Positions 6,014 to 14,328 of a stretch of 64,000 nt of DNA are shown one piece after another. Made by a program: the position numbers and the translations under genes. Origin of the DNA: Acidaminobacter sp964416305. Its GTDB lineage: Bacteria; Bacillota; Clostridia; Peptostreptococcales; Acidaminobacteraceae. The stretch spans positions 1 through 64,000 of the forward strand of contig CAYQDM010000006.1 of NCBI GenBank assembly GCA_964416305.1. The letters are read 5' to 3'. The notes under the pieces were generated by a model that worked only from the letters and a program-made list of their open reading frames with translations, was not told the origin of the DNA and made no database searches. The first letter of the stretch is position 1; every line of letters begins with the position of its first letter.

Positions 6014-7798
6014 TCAAATCCCATATTGATTGATTTTGTAATAGAGTGTGCTTCTTGGAATATTTAATGCTTCTGCAGCTTTTTTCTTATTGCCATTGCA
6101 AGAGACCAGAGCCCTGGAAATCATCTCCGCCTCCCTGTCCCGAATCGTTTTGTCAATTTCGGCCAGCGTTTCTGCATCATTTTTAATCTTTGACCGATCA
6201 TCCGAACACGGCGGTCTGATTTCGCTGCTTGCCAAATTGGGCGGCATGGTCTCTATAGTGAGTTGGTCCGTTCGTCCGACCACCAGCATATATTCTACAA
6301 CGTTTCGCAGCTCGCGAATATTTCCCGGCCAGTTATATTGAAGCAATACGTTGAAGACAGTATTGTCAATATGCGGCATTTTTCTATGATTCTTTTTACA
6401 GCCCTCTTCCAGGAATCTGTTGAAAAGCAGGGCAATGTCTTCACGCCTTTCTCGTAAGGGTGGAAGGCTGATTTCCACAACATTCAAACGATAGAATAAA
6501 TCTTCTCTGAAGGAGCCCGCTTTAACCATGTCCAAAAGGTTTTTATTGGTTGCGCAAATCACTCTGACATCTACCGGAATTCTGCGTTCTGCCCCTACCT
6601 TGGATACCATGCCGTCCTGCAGCACTCTCAGAAGTTTTGCCTGATGTTCCAGTGTCAGATCGCCAATCTCATCCAGAAACAAGGTCCCCTCATGGGCCAG
6701 CTCAAAAAATCCGATTTTCCCGGTTTTAAGCGCACCCGTGAATGACCCGCCGACATAACCAAAAAACTCACTTTCAAAAAGTGCCGCAGGCACTGCACTG
6801 CAATTGACAGGAACAAATAATCCCGCCCTGCGGCTCCCTTCGTGAATAGCCCTGGCGAAGACTTCCTTGCCGGTACCGCTTTCACCTGTGAGCATAACAT
6901 TCGTATCCGTGGCAGCGACATGGGTTGCCAACTCTATACGGTTCTGGATCACTGGATTATTGCCCAGAATGCCGTTAAAAGTGAAACTGCCCTTTGACAT
7001 TTTTTCAACTTCTTTTTTGAGCAAATCAATTTCGACGTTGGCGTTGACGAGCTCGTTGGTCAATTGGTTGTACTCCGTGACGTCCCGTTCCGTAGCAACG
7101 ACGCCGAGATATTCGCCATCCACGACGATAGGTAAAGCGCTGATTATGACGTAGTAGTTTGGTTTAGGCGCATGATAAACATTTTCGATTGGAATCCCAG
7201 TTTTCATAACCGAAAGACTGAGGGCATTCGGAAAATAGTCCTCAAGTTTTTTGTAAAGGATTTCAGACGCCTTCAGGTTATATATACGCTCCGCATTCTT
7301 GTTCCAAAGCAGCACATTGCCATCCCGGTCAGTAACCGTGACAGCTTCATGCATCTGATGGATCACCGCCATATATTGTTTGTTGACAATCTCTAAAAAT
7401 CGATAATAACTGTCTCTCAGATTTTCGCTGCGTATAATGCCTGTGATTCTGCCCCCGTTGAATATAGGCAGGCAACCGATTTTCCGCTCAATAAGAATAT
7501 GCCGCACCTCACTCAGAAGCATCTCCTCTGTGCCGGTGACGACTTTTTTCAGAGCAAACTGCGACAGCGGAGCATCAAAACTTTTCCCGAGTTTGATCAA
7601 CTCTGAAATATCTCTGAAAGTCAGTATACCCAAAAGGAGCTCTTCTTCCTTGAGACTTCTGACTACCAATACTTCAGGAATATTCTCCTTAAGCATCATT
7701 TCCACTGCAAAGGACAGTTTCACATTCGGCTCCAGCTTCAGCACGTTGTTGGACATCACACCCTGAACGGTATAACGGGAAAATTGAACTTCCAGCAT
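6014..7798 (-). CDS. Sigma-54-dependent transcriptional activator with CBS and PAS sensor domains
   Basis: The 594-residue protein (numbering from an alternative ATG three codons upstream) has a CBS pair at about 14-137, a PAS domain at 145-250, an AAA+ domain with Walker A GESGTGKE at 308-315 and Walker B TLFLDE at 375-380, and a C-terminal Fis-type helix-turn-helix ending LNIPRSTLYYKINQYGI. The sigma-54 contact loop reads GSFTGA (354-359) instead of GAFTGA. I chose the ATG at 7798 because AAAGGATGG lies at proper distance; the ATG at 7807 has no spacing. CBS domains often sense adenine nucleotides and PAS domains sense redox or small ligands. It very probably activates the symporter/dehydrogenase locus. 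Confidence 0.92.
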   Translation of the reverse strand: MLEVQFSRYTVQGVMSNNVLKLEPNVKLSFAVEMMLKENIPEVLVVRSLKEEELLLGILTFRDISELIKLGKSFDAPLSQFALKKVVTGTEEMLLSEVRHILIERKIGCLPIFNGGRITGIIRSENLRDSYYRFLEIVNKQYMAVIHQMHEAVTVTDRDGNVLLWNKNAERIYNLKASEILYKKLEDYFPNALSLSVMKTGIPIENVYHAPKPNYYVIISALPIVVDGEYLGVVATERDVTEYNQLTNELVNANVEIDLLKKEVEKMSKGSFTFNGILGNNPVIQNRIELATHVAATDTNVMLTGESGTGKEVFARAIHEGSRRAGLFVPVNCSAVPAALFESEFFGYVGGSFTGALKTGKIGFFELAHEGTLFLDEIGDLTLEHQAKLLRVLQDGMVSKVGAERRIPVDVRVICATNKNLLDMVKAGSFREDLFYRLNVVEISLPPLRERREDIALLFNRFLEEGCKKNHRKMPHIDNTVFNVLLQYNWPGNIRELRNVVEYMLVVGRTDQLTIETMPPNLASSEIRPPCSDDRSKIKNDAETLAEIDKTIRDREAEMISRALVSCNGNKKKAAEALNIPRSTLYYKINQYGI

Positions 7799-7848
7799 GC
7801 CTTCCATCCTTTCGCGAATACTGACTTGCCATTAAATCAGCCGTGCCA

Positions 7849-8526
7849 TTATTTCATTGCGAGATATCTGAAGATGCCCAGAAAATGAAGGACGCTGCCA
7901 GCAAGGACAAATAAATGCCAGATAGCGTGATGATAAGGGATCTTGCGAACTGCATAAAAAATTGTGCCGATGGTATAAGCCGCGCCCCCCGCAAGAAGCC
8001 AAATCAGGAATCCAACCGGAACCGTCTGAGTCATTGGCTTAATCGCGATCACTGCAATCCATCCCATCAGGATATAGAGCACCAGGGAGACCCCTTTATA
8101 TCTGTCCATTTTTTTATAAGTCAGCACTTTGAAGACGATCCCGGAAATCGCGATCACCCAGACGGTACTCAGGATCCCGACACGCCAATAACCGCTCATG
8201 GCGATCAGCGTTACAGGTGTATACGTTCCTGCAATCAACAAAAAAATCGCCGAGTGGTCCAGTACCCTCATAATTCGCTTGATTTTTTCTTTTCTGAAGC
8301 TGTGATAGAGCGTTGAAGCGGTATAGAGAAGAATGGAACTGATCCCGTAGATCGCGAAGCCCGTGATAGCTGTCGGACTTTTCATCCAAATGCCATAGAC
8401 TAAAAGTATGGTCATGGCAACTATACTAAAGACAATCCCTATGCCATGAGAAATACTATTGGCAATGTCTTCTCTGATGGAATACATTTTTTGCTTGCTG
8501 GCTTTAATTAATTCGTTTCTTTCCAT
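7849..8526 (-). CDS. Hemolysin III family membrane protein (TrhA/YqfA, PAQR-like)
   Basis: The 225-residue protein has seven predicted membrane segments and family motifs: REDIANSISHGIGIVFSI near the N-terminus, a TLYHS region, HSAIFLLIAGTYTP in the middle and a C-terminal HAIWHLFVLAGSVLHF. The conserved histidines resemble the metal site of PAQR receptors. Bacterial members affect membrane energetics or lipid state, and the hemolysin name is historical. The ATG lies 11 bases after AGGAG. It follows the PH-domain gene by 36 bases, so the two are probably cotranscribed. Confidence 0.88.
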   Translation of the reverse strand: MERNELIKASKQKMYSIREDIANSISHGIGIVFSIVAMTILLVYGIWMKSPTAITGFAIYGISSILLYTASTLYHSFRKEKIKRIMRVLDHSAIFLLIAGTYTPVTLIAMSGYWRVGILSTVWVIAISGIVFKVLTYKKMDRYKGVSLVLYILMGWIAVIAIKPMTQTVPVGFLIWLLAGGAAYTIGTIFYAVRKIPYHHAIWHLFVLAGSVLHFLGIFRYLAMK

Positions 8527-8562
8527 AGGTCATGCATCTCCTACAATTGTCGGTCAAGTAAA

Positions 8563-8940
8563 TTACAGAATATATTCTCCGATCATTTTATTGAACCCGA
8601 GAATATCAAAGTTTCCTTTAAACTCAAATCTAATCTTGCCCAGCCCGGAAAACCAAAGATCCAGCTCGCAGTCAAGTCCGGGTTCCCCCGCTGTCTCTAC
8701 TGAGAACGCCTTGACTTTGATGTAAGGCAATGAAGTATAATCCTTTTTCATTCCGTTGGCCCCGCGCTCCTTAATAATGATAACGCGTTTTGTAGTAAAA
8801 ATCACATAATCCCTCGCAAAACAAAAAGTAGCAAAAACTTCTTCGCCTTCGATCAGCATTGGAGTGACTCTCTTCAGTGCGGTTTTAAAATCGAATGGTT
8901 CCAGTACAAATAAAGCATCCTTTGAAAAATCGATCATCCT
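8563..8940 (-). CDS. PH domain-containing protein (bPH_1/DUF1696-like)
   Basis: The segment YVIFTTKRVIIIKERG-x-KKDYTSLPYIKVKAFSVETAG is characteristic of bacterial pleckstrin-homology domains of the bPH_1 family, and the protein of about 125 residues consists of that domain alone. I chose the ATG at 8940 (MIDFSKD) because homologous proteins start this way and the upstream part (to an ATG at 9003) is cysteine-rich and unlike the family; the ribosome binding site is weak for both. No membrane segment is present. Its function is unknown. It is the first gene of a likely two-gene unit with hemolysin III. Confidence 0.75.
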   Translation of the reverse strand, partial: RMIDFSKDALFVLEPFDFKTALKRVTPMLIEGEEVFATFCFARDYVIFTTKRVIIIKERGANGMKKDYTSLPYIKVKAFSVETAGEPGLDCELDLWFSGLGKIRFEFKGNFDILGFNKMIGEYIL

Positions 8941-9358
8941 AACGGGCAGCTCACCACAACAACACACACTGGCGTGTTGGGCATCCGCCCTCCCCTCCTC
9001 CATAGCTGAATTTTTGTGAGTTTATACCAATTAAATCATCATACAAAACTGTAAAATAGTAAAAGCACTTCTTATACCTTTCAAAATACCCAATTGCTTA
9101 AAATTCCCGTTGTAGTGTATCAACTATTCTACTCTTTATTATACTGGATTTTCAGGTAAAAGACCAGTTGTGCCGTGGGCTTCTCTACTGCAGGAAATAG
9201 GTTGAGTGAACAGTGATGGGTATAAAAATGCAAAATCAATAACATAATCTTTCTTGTTAAAAAATTAATTTATTTGATTTTGCGCAAAAAAGGGTAAAAT
9301 AAGAATGTTAGGCATAAGATTGAATAAGCCAACTACAAACATGTCAAGGAGGGTCACT
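8941..9358. other. Divergent intergenic region, no confident sites
   Basis: This AT-rich gap separates the minus-strand PH-domain gene from the plus-strand aminotransferase operon and must hold both promoters. TTGATT (9274-9279) and TAAAAT (9295-9300) on the plus strand are only 15 bases apart and are a weak candidate. I see no riboswitch, terminator or small gene here. Confidence 0.4.
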
Positions 9359-10426
9359 ATGCATAAAAAACTTTTCATCCCAGGTCCAGTGGACGTCAGA
9401 GAGGACGTCCTCCAGAAAATGGCAACCCCAATGATCGGCCACCGGTCAAAAGCGGCTTCCGCGCTGCAAAAAGGTATTTCCGACAAGCTTAGACAGATGA
9501 TGTACACAGAAAACACCATCCTGCTTTCCACTTCATCCGGAAGCGGCGTCATGGAAGGTGCAGTTCGTTCTTGCACAAATAAAAAGGCAGCTGTATTCTC
9601 TGTTGGCGCTTTTGGCGACAGATGGTACAAAATGGCCACTTCAAACGGTGTCCCTGCTGATCTTTTCAAATCAGAGCCAGGCAAGCACACCTCAGCTGAA
9701 ATGGTTGAGAAAGCTCTGGCTACTGGTGAGTACGACTTAGTTACCGTCACACATAATGAAACCTCTTCCGGTATTCAAAACCCGGTTGAAGAAATCGCGG
9801 AAGTCATGAAAAAGTATCCGGAAGTCATTTTCTGCGTTGACGCAGTCAGCTCCCTGGGCGGTGCGAAAATCGAAGTCGACAAGCTCGGCATCGACATTTG
9901 TATTACTTCCAGCCAAAAGTGCCTCGGGCTCCCTCCGGGAATCGCGCTTTGCAGTTTTTCACAAAAGGCTGTTGAAGCTGCGAAGAAAGTCAAGTACCGC
10001 GGTCTCTATCTGGATCTCCTTGCTCTTTATGACAATGTCATTAAGGACGATCAATATCCTTCTACGCCAACGCTTTCCCATATGTTCGCACTGGATTACC
10101 AGCTTGACCGCATTATCGAGGAAGGCTTTGAAAACAGATTCGCGCGTCATACTGAAATGGCGAAAGTCGTCCGCGAGTGGGCTAAAAAGCACTTTGCTCT
10201 TTATCCTGAAGAAAAGTATGCTTCCAACACGCTCACAACTATCGTCAACACCAAAGGCATCAGCGTCGCTGATCTCAACAAGAAGCTCGGAGAGCGCGGA
10301 TTCGAGATCTCCAATGGCTATGGCGATTTGAAGGAAAAGACATTCCGCATCGCGCACATGGCTGATATGACCATGGAAGAAGTCAATGAACTTCTTACAA
10401 ACATCGAAGATATTCTCGGACTGTAA
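9359..10426 (+). CDS. Class V aminotransferase (alanine/serine-glyoxylate or phosphoserine-type)
   Basis: The 355-residue PLP enzyme starts at the ATG at 9359 after AGGAGGG; an in-frame ATG upstream at 9305 has no such site. It has the N-terminal PGP motif (8-10), the cofactor-binding VDAVSSLGG (160-168) and the Schiff-base lysine in TSSQKCLGLPPG (Lys187). This is the COG0075 group, which includes alanine-glyoxylate, serine-pyruvate and archaeal/clostridial phosphoserine aminotransferases. Its operon partner is SerA, so conversion of 3-phosphohydroxypyruvate to phosphoserine is the most likely role. Glyoxylate/glycine transamination remains possible. Confidence 0.85.
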   Translation: MHKKLFIPGPVDVREDVLQKMATPMIGHRSKAASALQKGISDKLRQMMYTENTILLSTSSGSGVMEGAVRSCTNKKAAVFSVGAFGDRWYKMATSNGVPADLFKSEPGKHTSAEMVEKALATGEYDLVTVTHNETSSGIQNPVEEIAEVMKKYPEVIFCVDAVSSLGGAKIEVDKLGIDICITSSQKCLGLPPGIALCSFSQKAVEAAKKVKYRGLYLDLLALYDNVIKDDQYPSTPTLSHMFALDYQLDRIIEEGFENRFARHTEMAKVVREWAKKHFALYPEEKYASNTLTTIVNTKGISVADLNKKLGERGFEISNGYGDLKEKTFRIAHMADMTMEEVNELLTNIEDILGL

Positions 10427-10489
10427 TCCCCGGCACTTGAATCACAGCCTCACCCCGTTCTTAAAAAACAATTGGAAAAGGAGTTTTAT

Positions 10490-11398
10490 ATGCTTAAAAT
10501 TCTCGCAAATGACGGTATGGAACAAAGCGCAGTAGCGCATTTGACGAACCTTGGTCACGAGGTTGATACCAACAATTACGATCAGGAAACGTTGAAAACT
10601 GCCCTGCGCGACTATGATGTCATAGTTATCCGTTCCGCCACAAAACTGCGCAAAGACATCATTGATGCTGTAGAAGGCTCCAGGCTTAAGTTGATGATCC
10701 GTGCCGGTGTCGGCATCGATAATATCGACGTTGAGTACGCGGAATCCAAAGGCATTGCTGTTAGAAATACGCCTAACTCCAGCAGTGCTTCCGTAGCAGA
10801 GCTTGTCATTGGCCACATGTTCAGCCTGGCGCGCTTTATCCACATTTCCAATCACACCATGAGGCATGGTGAATGGAACAAGAAGCATTACGTCGGCACT
10901 GAAATTAGCGGCAAAACATTGGGTGTTATCGGTTTTGGCAGAATTGGTCAAGAGGCAGCTAAGCGTGCCATGGCCCTCGGCATGAAGGTTCTTTATCAAG
11001 ATCTTCTCGGACCTAGAGCAGGTCTTGACGAGTACCACTACGCTGACTTTGAGACGATCCTGGAACATGCCGACTACATCACTCTGCATATTCCGGCGAC
11101 TGCTGACAACAATCCACTTCTGGATGCGGCAGCATTCGCAAAAATGAAGGATGGCGTCTACATCATCAATACTTCCCGCGGTGGCCTGATCGACCCTGAC
11201 GCACTGCTTGAAGCCCTTGACTCCGGCAAAGTCGCCGGTGCCGGTCTTGATGTTTTCATCGAAGAGCCACTCAAGGACGAGCGTCTGATGAAGCATCCTA
11301 AAATTTCCATGACACCGCACATCGGTGCGTCCACAGAAGAAGCTCAGCTTCGCATTGGCGCTGAGGTCTGTGACGTTATCGAAAAATTCTTTGCGTAA
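10490..11398 (+). CDS. serA: D-3-phosphoglycerate dehydrogenase, short form without ACT domain
   Basis: The 302-residue protein starts at the ATG at 10490 after AAAAGGAG. It has the D-isomer-specific 2-hydroxyacid dehydrogenase layout: NAD-binding GFGRIG at 148-153, substrate/catalytic Arg230 in INTSRGGLIDP, a glutamate in DVFIEEPL (about 258-259) and the catalytic His277 in TPHIGAS. The RAGVGIDNID segment at 71-80 is typical of SerA. It lacks the C-terminal ASB and ACT domains, so feedback inhibition by serine through ACT is not expected. It is cotranscribed with the class V aminotransferase 63 bases upstream and a DUF1015 gene downstream, a recurring serine-synthesis arrangement. Confidence 0.88.
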   Translation: MLKILANDGMEQSAVAHLTNLGHEVDTNNYDQETLKTALRDYDVIVIRSATKLRKDIIDAVEGSRLKLMIRAGVGIDNIDVEYAESKGIAVRNTPNSSSASVAELVIGHMFSLARFIHISNHTMRHGEWNKKHYVGTEISGKTLGVIGFGRIGQEAAKRAMALGMKVLYQDLLGPRAGLDEYHYADFETILEHADYITLHIPATADNNPLLDAAAFAKMKDGVYIINTSRGGLIDPDALLEALDSGKVAGAGLDVFIEEPLKDERLMKHPKISMTPHIGASTEEAQLRIGAEVCDVIEKFFA

Positions 11399-11432
11399 AA
11401 TACGAGACTCAAACCATACTAGGAGGTAAATA

Positions 11433-12680
11433 ATGGCAATTGTAAAACCCTTTAAAGCGATCCGCCCTGCGACTGATCTGGTAGAAAAAGTTGCATGTCT
11501 TCCCTATGATGTTATGAATACCGAAGAAGCTCGGGAAATGGCACAAGGAAATCCATATTCTTTCCTGCACGTTGTACGGCCGGAGATCAACCTCGCGGCT
11601 GATCAAGATCCCTATGCAGATGTCGTCTACGAGACTGCCAGAAAGAATCTGGACGCTTTTGTCGAAAAAGGCTACATGAAAGAAGAAGCAGTTCCACTCT
11701 TCTATATCTACAGACAGTTGATGAACGGTCGCGTACAAACCGGCATTGTCGGCTGCACCTCCATTGATGATTACCTTAATGACATCATCAAGAAGCATGA
11801 GTTTACACGTCCGGTCAAAGAAGTTGACCGCATTCAAAACTTCAGCTTCTGCGAGGCGCACACTGAGCCAGTGTTCCTCACTTATCGCAACCGCAAGTCA
11901 CTGACCACGATCATGAACGACTGGATCAAATTCCATATGCCTGCTTATAATTTCACTACAGATGACGGCATTACCCACATCTTCTGGCCAATTGGCGATC
12001 TCAGTGTCGTCAGCGAAATCGAAAAGGAATTTGCTGATATTGACTTCCTCTACATTGCGGATGGTCATCACCGTTCAGCCTCTTCTGTCAAGGTTGGTCT
12101 CAAGAAGCGCGAAGAGAATCCTGGGTTTACAGGCAATGAAGAGTTCAACTTCTTCATGGCAGTTATATTCCCGGATGATGATCTCTTCATCATGGATTAC
12201 AATCGTGTTCTTACAGATCTGAACGGCTACAGCGAAGCAGACTTCCTCACAAAGGTTGCTGAAAAATTCGATGTTACTGACGCACCTGTCGGAACACCAT
12301 ATAAGCCAATGTCCAAGCATACTTTCGGAATGCTGCTCGACGGCAAATGGTATATCCTAAAAGCAAAAGAGGGCATCTATGACGAAAAGGATCCTGTCGA
12401 TCGTCTGGATGTTTCCATTCTTCAAAAAAATCTTTTGGGACCAGTCCTTGGCATTCAAGATCCTAGAACAGACAAGCGCATTGACTTTGTCGGCGGGATC
12501 CGTGGACTTGAAGAGCTCGAAAGACGTTGTGCACTTGACATGAAGGTCGCATTTTCCATGTACCCAACTACAATGGACGACTTGCTCGATATCGCGGATG
12601 CAGGTGAAGTTATGCCTCCTAAGTCGACCTGGTTTGAACCAAAATTGAGAAGCGGACTTTTTGTCCACAGCTTCAGATAA
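11433..12680 (+). CDS. DUF1015 family protein of the serA operon
   Basis: This 415-residue protein follows serA by 34 bases with a strong AGGAGG site. It begins VKPFKAIRP, typical of DUF1015 (COG4198), and contains YIADGHHRSASS at 207-218. The DGHHR motif recalls the GxxR/GHR motif of ParB/sulfiredoxin-fold proteins, some of which (archaeal SerK, staphylococcal SbnI) phosphorylate serine; that comparison is from memory and is inference. No function is established for the family. Its steady pairing with serA and an aminotransferase suggests a role in phosphoserine or serine handling, possibly the missing phosphate step, since no serB is visible here. Confidence 0.8.
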   Translation: MAIVKPFKAIRPATDLVEKVACLPYDVMNTEEAREMAQGNPYSFLHVVRPEINLAADQDPYADVVYETARKNLDAFVEKGYMKEEAVPLFYIYRQLMNGRVQTGIVGCTSIDDYLNDIIKKHEFTRPVKEVDRIQNFSFCEAHTEPVFLTYRNRKSLTTIMNDWIKFHMPAYNFTTDDGITHIFWPIGDLSVVSEIEKEFADIDFLYIADGHHRSASSVKVGLKKREENPGFTGNEEFNFFMAVIFPDDDLFIMDYNRVLTDLNGYSEADFLTKVAEKFDVTDAPVGTPYKPMSKHTFGMLLDGKWYILKAKEGIYDEKDPVDRLDVSILQKNLLGPVLGIQDPRTDKRIDFVGGIRGLEELERRCALDMKVAFSMYPTTMDDLLDIADAGEVMPPKSTWFEPKLRSGLFVHSFR

Positions 12681-12696
12681 TTCCACAACAAAAGAG

Positions 12697-12738
12697 GAAG
12701 TCGGTGTCACCAAGCCTAAGGCTGGTGACACCGACTTC
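12697..12738 (+). terminator. Strong intrinsic terminator between the serA operon and pncB
   Basis: GAAGTCGGTGTCACC (12697-12711) and its perfect complement GGTGACACCGACTTC (12724-12738) form a 15-bp stem, extended by AGCC/GGCT around a TAA loop. A T-rich tract follows on the plus strand. The minus-strand gene ends 10 bases beyond, so it may insulate both convergent units. Confidence 0.9.
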
Positions 12739-12748
12739 TTTTTCTTTG

Positions 12749-14191
12749 TTAAATTGAACTCATGCTTTTTCTCAGGCGATCTCTGCAATCCCATAGTTTT
12801 TGGGACAAATCCACATAATAACCGTGAGGATTTTCAAAGCGAAGTGCTTCTTCCCATAATGTTTCTATCTGTTTCATGCAAAAGGCCTGAATCTCATGAA
12901 GTGACGGCGTTTCATAAACACAGACCCCACTCTTGAAGATAGGAATCAAAAGTGGCTTGGCGACAAAGTTTTCAATAGTTTTTTGTTTCCAGGTCTGCTC
13001 AGGGTCAAAGATCGTGTACGATCCAGAATCATCTACGACCTCTTCATGATGGGTTATAAGGTCGGAAATAGCTTTACCGGTCGTTCTGTCAAAAAGCCGC
13101 CAAACCTGCTTAAAGCCAGGGATAGTCGTTTTGCTGATGTTTTCGCTCAGTTTCATCTTAGGTACCCACTCGCCGTCTTTTTGTACGGCCGAAAGTTTGT
13201 ACACCCCACCAAATACAGGTTCAGACTTGGAGGTGATCAAGCGCTCGCCGACCCCAAAAGTATCCACCTTGGCACCTTGAATGATGATATCACGAATGAT
13301 GTATTCGTCCAGCGAATTTGAAGCGACGATTTTACAGTCTTCGAAACCAGCTTCGTCCAACATCCTGCGGGCTTCTTTTGACAGATAGGTAATGTCGCCG
13401 CTGTCAATGCGGATGCCCTTGGGCCTGAAGCCCCCAGCTACAACCACTTCGTTGAAGACTTTGATGGCATTCGGCACACCGGACTTCAAAACATTATAGG
13501 TATCCACAAGCAGCGTACAATTGTCGGGGTAAACCTCTGCATATGTCTTAAAAGCCTCATACTCCGAATCATACATCTGAATCCAGCTGTGAGCCATTGT
13601 CCCCATGGCAGGAATGCCGAAGATCTGCTCAACAACAGTACAGGACGTTCCTATACAGCCGCCTATAAAGGCCGCCCTTGCGCCCAATACTGCGCCATCA
13701 TACCCATGGGCGCGTCTGGATCCAAACTCCATGACGGCTCTTCCCTGAGCCGCTCTGACTATACGATTTGCTTTAGTGGCTATCAGGCTCTGATGATTCA
13801 GAGTCAAGAGTACCACCGTTTCAATAAGTTGAGCCTGTATGACCGGGCCTGTCACGACAAAGATGGGCTCGTTAGGGAAGATCGGCGTCCCTTCCGGCAT
13901 AGCCCAAACATCACAGCTGAATTTAAAGTTCTCGAGATAGTCATAGAATCTCTCATCAAAAATAGCTTTTTCCCTGAGAAAATCGATATCTTCCTTCTCG
14001 AATTTTAAATCCTTTAAATAGCGCATAATCTGATCGAGACCCGCCATGATGGCAAACCCGCCATCATCCGGCACCTTCCTGAAAAACATATCGAAACAGA
14101 CAATTTGATCCATCTTTCCCGACAGCAGATAGCCATTACCCATGGTTAATTCATAGAAATCTGTCAGCATAGCCAGTTTGTTGACTTTCAA
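12749..14191 (-). CDS. pncB: Nicotinate phosphoribosyltransferase
   Basis: The 480-residue protein has the NAPRTase landmarks: LTDFYELTMGNGYL at the N-terminus, MEFGSRRAHG around the middle and GIRIDSGDITYLS in the PRPP/substrate site. It converts nicotinate and PRPP to nicotinate mononucleotide in NAD salvage, with ATP use. The TTG at 14191 is the start; GGAGG lies seven bases before it, and it directly precedes AAAGTCAACAAACTG. A good promoter lies upstream at 14262-14290. The gene stands alone, convergent to the serA operon. Confidence 0.92.
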   Translation of the reverse strand: MKVNKLAMLTDFYELTMGNGYLLSGKMDQIVCFDMFFRKVPDDGGFAIMAGLDQIMRYLKDLKFEKEDIDFLREKAIFDERFYDYLENFKFSCDVWAMPEGTPIFPNEPIFVVTGPVIQAQLIETVVLLTLNHQSLIATKANRIVRAAQGRAVMEFGSRRAHGYDGAVLGARAAFIGGCIGTSCTVVEQIFGIPAMGTMAHSWIQMYDSEYEAFKTYAEVYPDNCTLLVDTYNVLKSGVPNAIKVFNEVVVAGGFRPKGIRIDSGDITYLSKEARRMLDEAGFEDCKIVASNSLDEYIIRDIIIQGAKVDTFGVGERLITSKSEPVFGGVYKLSAVQKDGEWVPKMKLSENISKTTIPGFKQVWRLFDRTTGKAISDLITHHEEVVDDSGSYTIFDPEQTWKQKTIENFVAKPLLIPIFKSGVCVYETPSLHEIQAFCMKQIETLWEEALRFENPHGYYVDLSQKLWDCRDRLRKSMSSI

Positions 14192-14261
14192 GCTGAAGCC
14201 TCCCTCGCGGCACTGTCTGATGAAATGTGCCTTATGATGATTATATTTTTAGCCTAAGTGC

Positions 14262-14290
14262 ATTTTACCGATTAAATCCACTTTATTCAA
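14262..14290 (-). promoter_or_regulatory. Sigma-A type promoter for pncB
   Basis: On the minus strand TTGAAT (14290-14285) and TAAAAT (14267-14262) are separated by 17 bases. The -10 element lies about 70 bases upstream of the TTG start. Confidence 0.6.
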
Positions 14291-14328
14291 GTTTTGACCT
14301 TTTATTTCATAAACTCACGCATTCAGTC

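Noticed and set aside
12697..12738. Riboswitch or operator at the long palindrome after DUF1015
   Set aside because: It lies downstream of the operon with a T-rich tail and convergent gene behind it, which fits a terminator.
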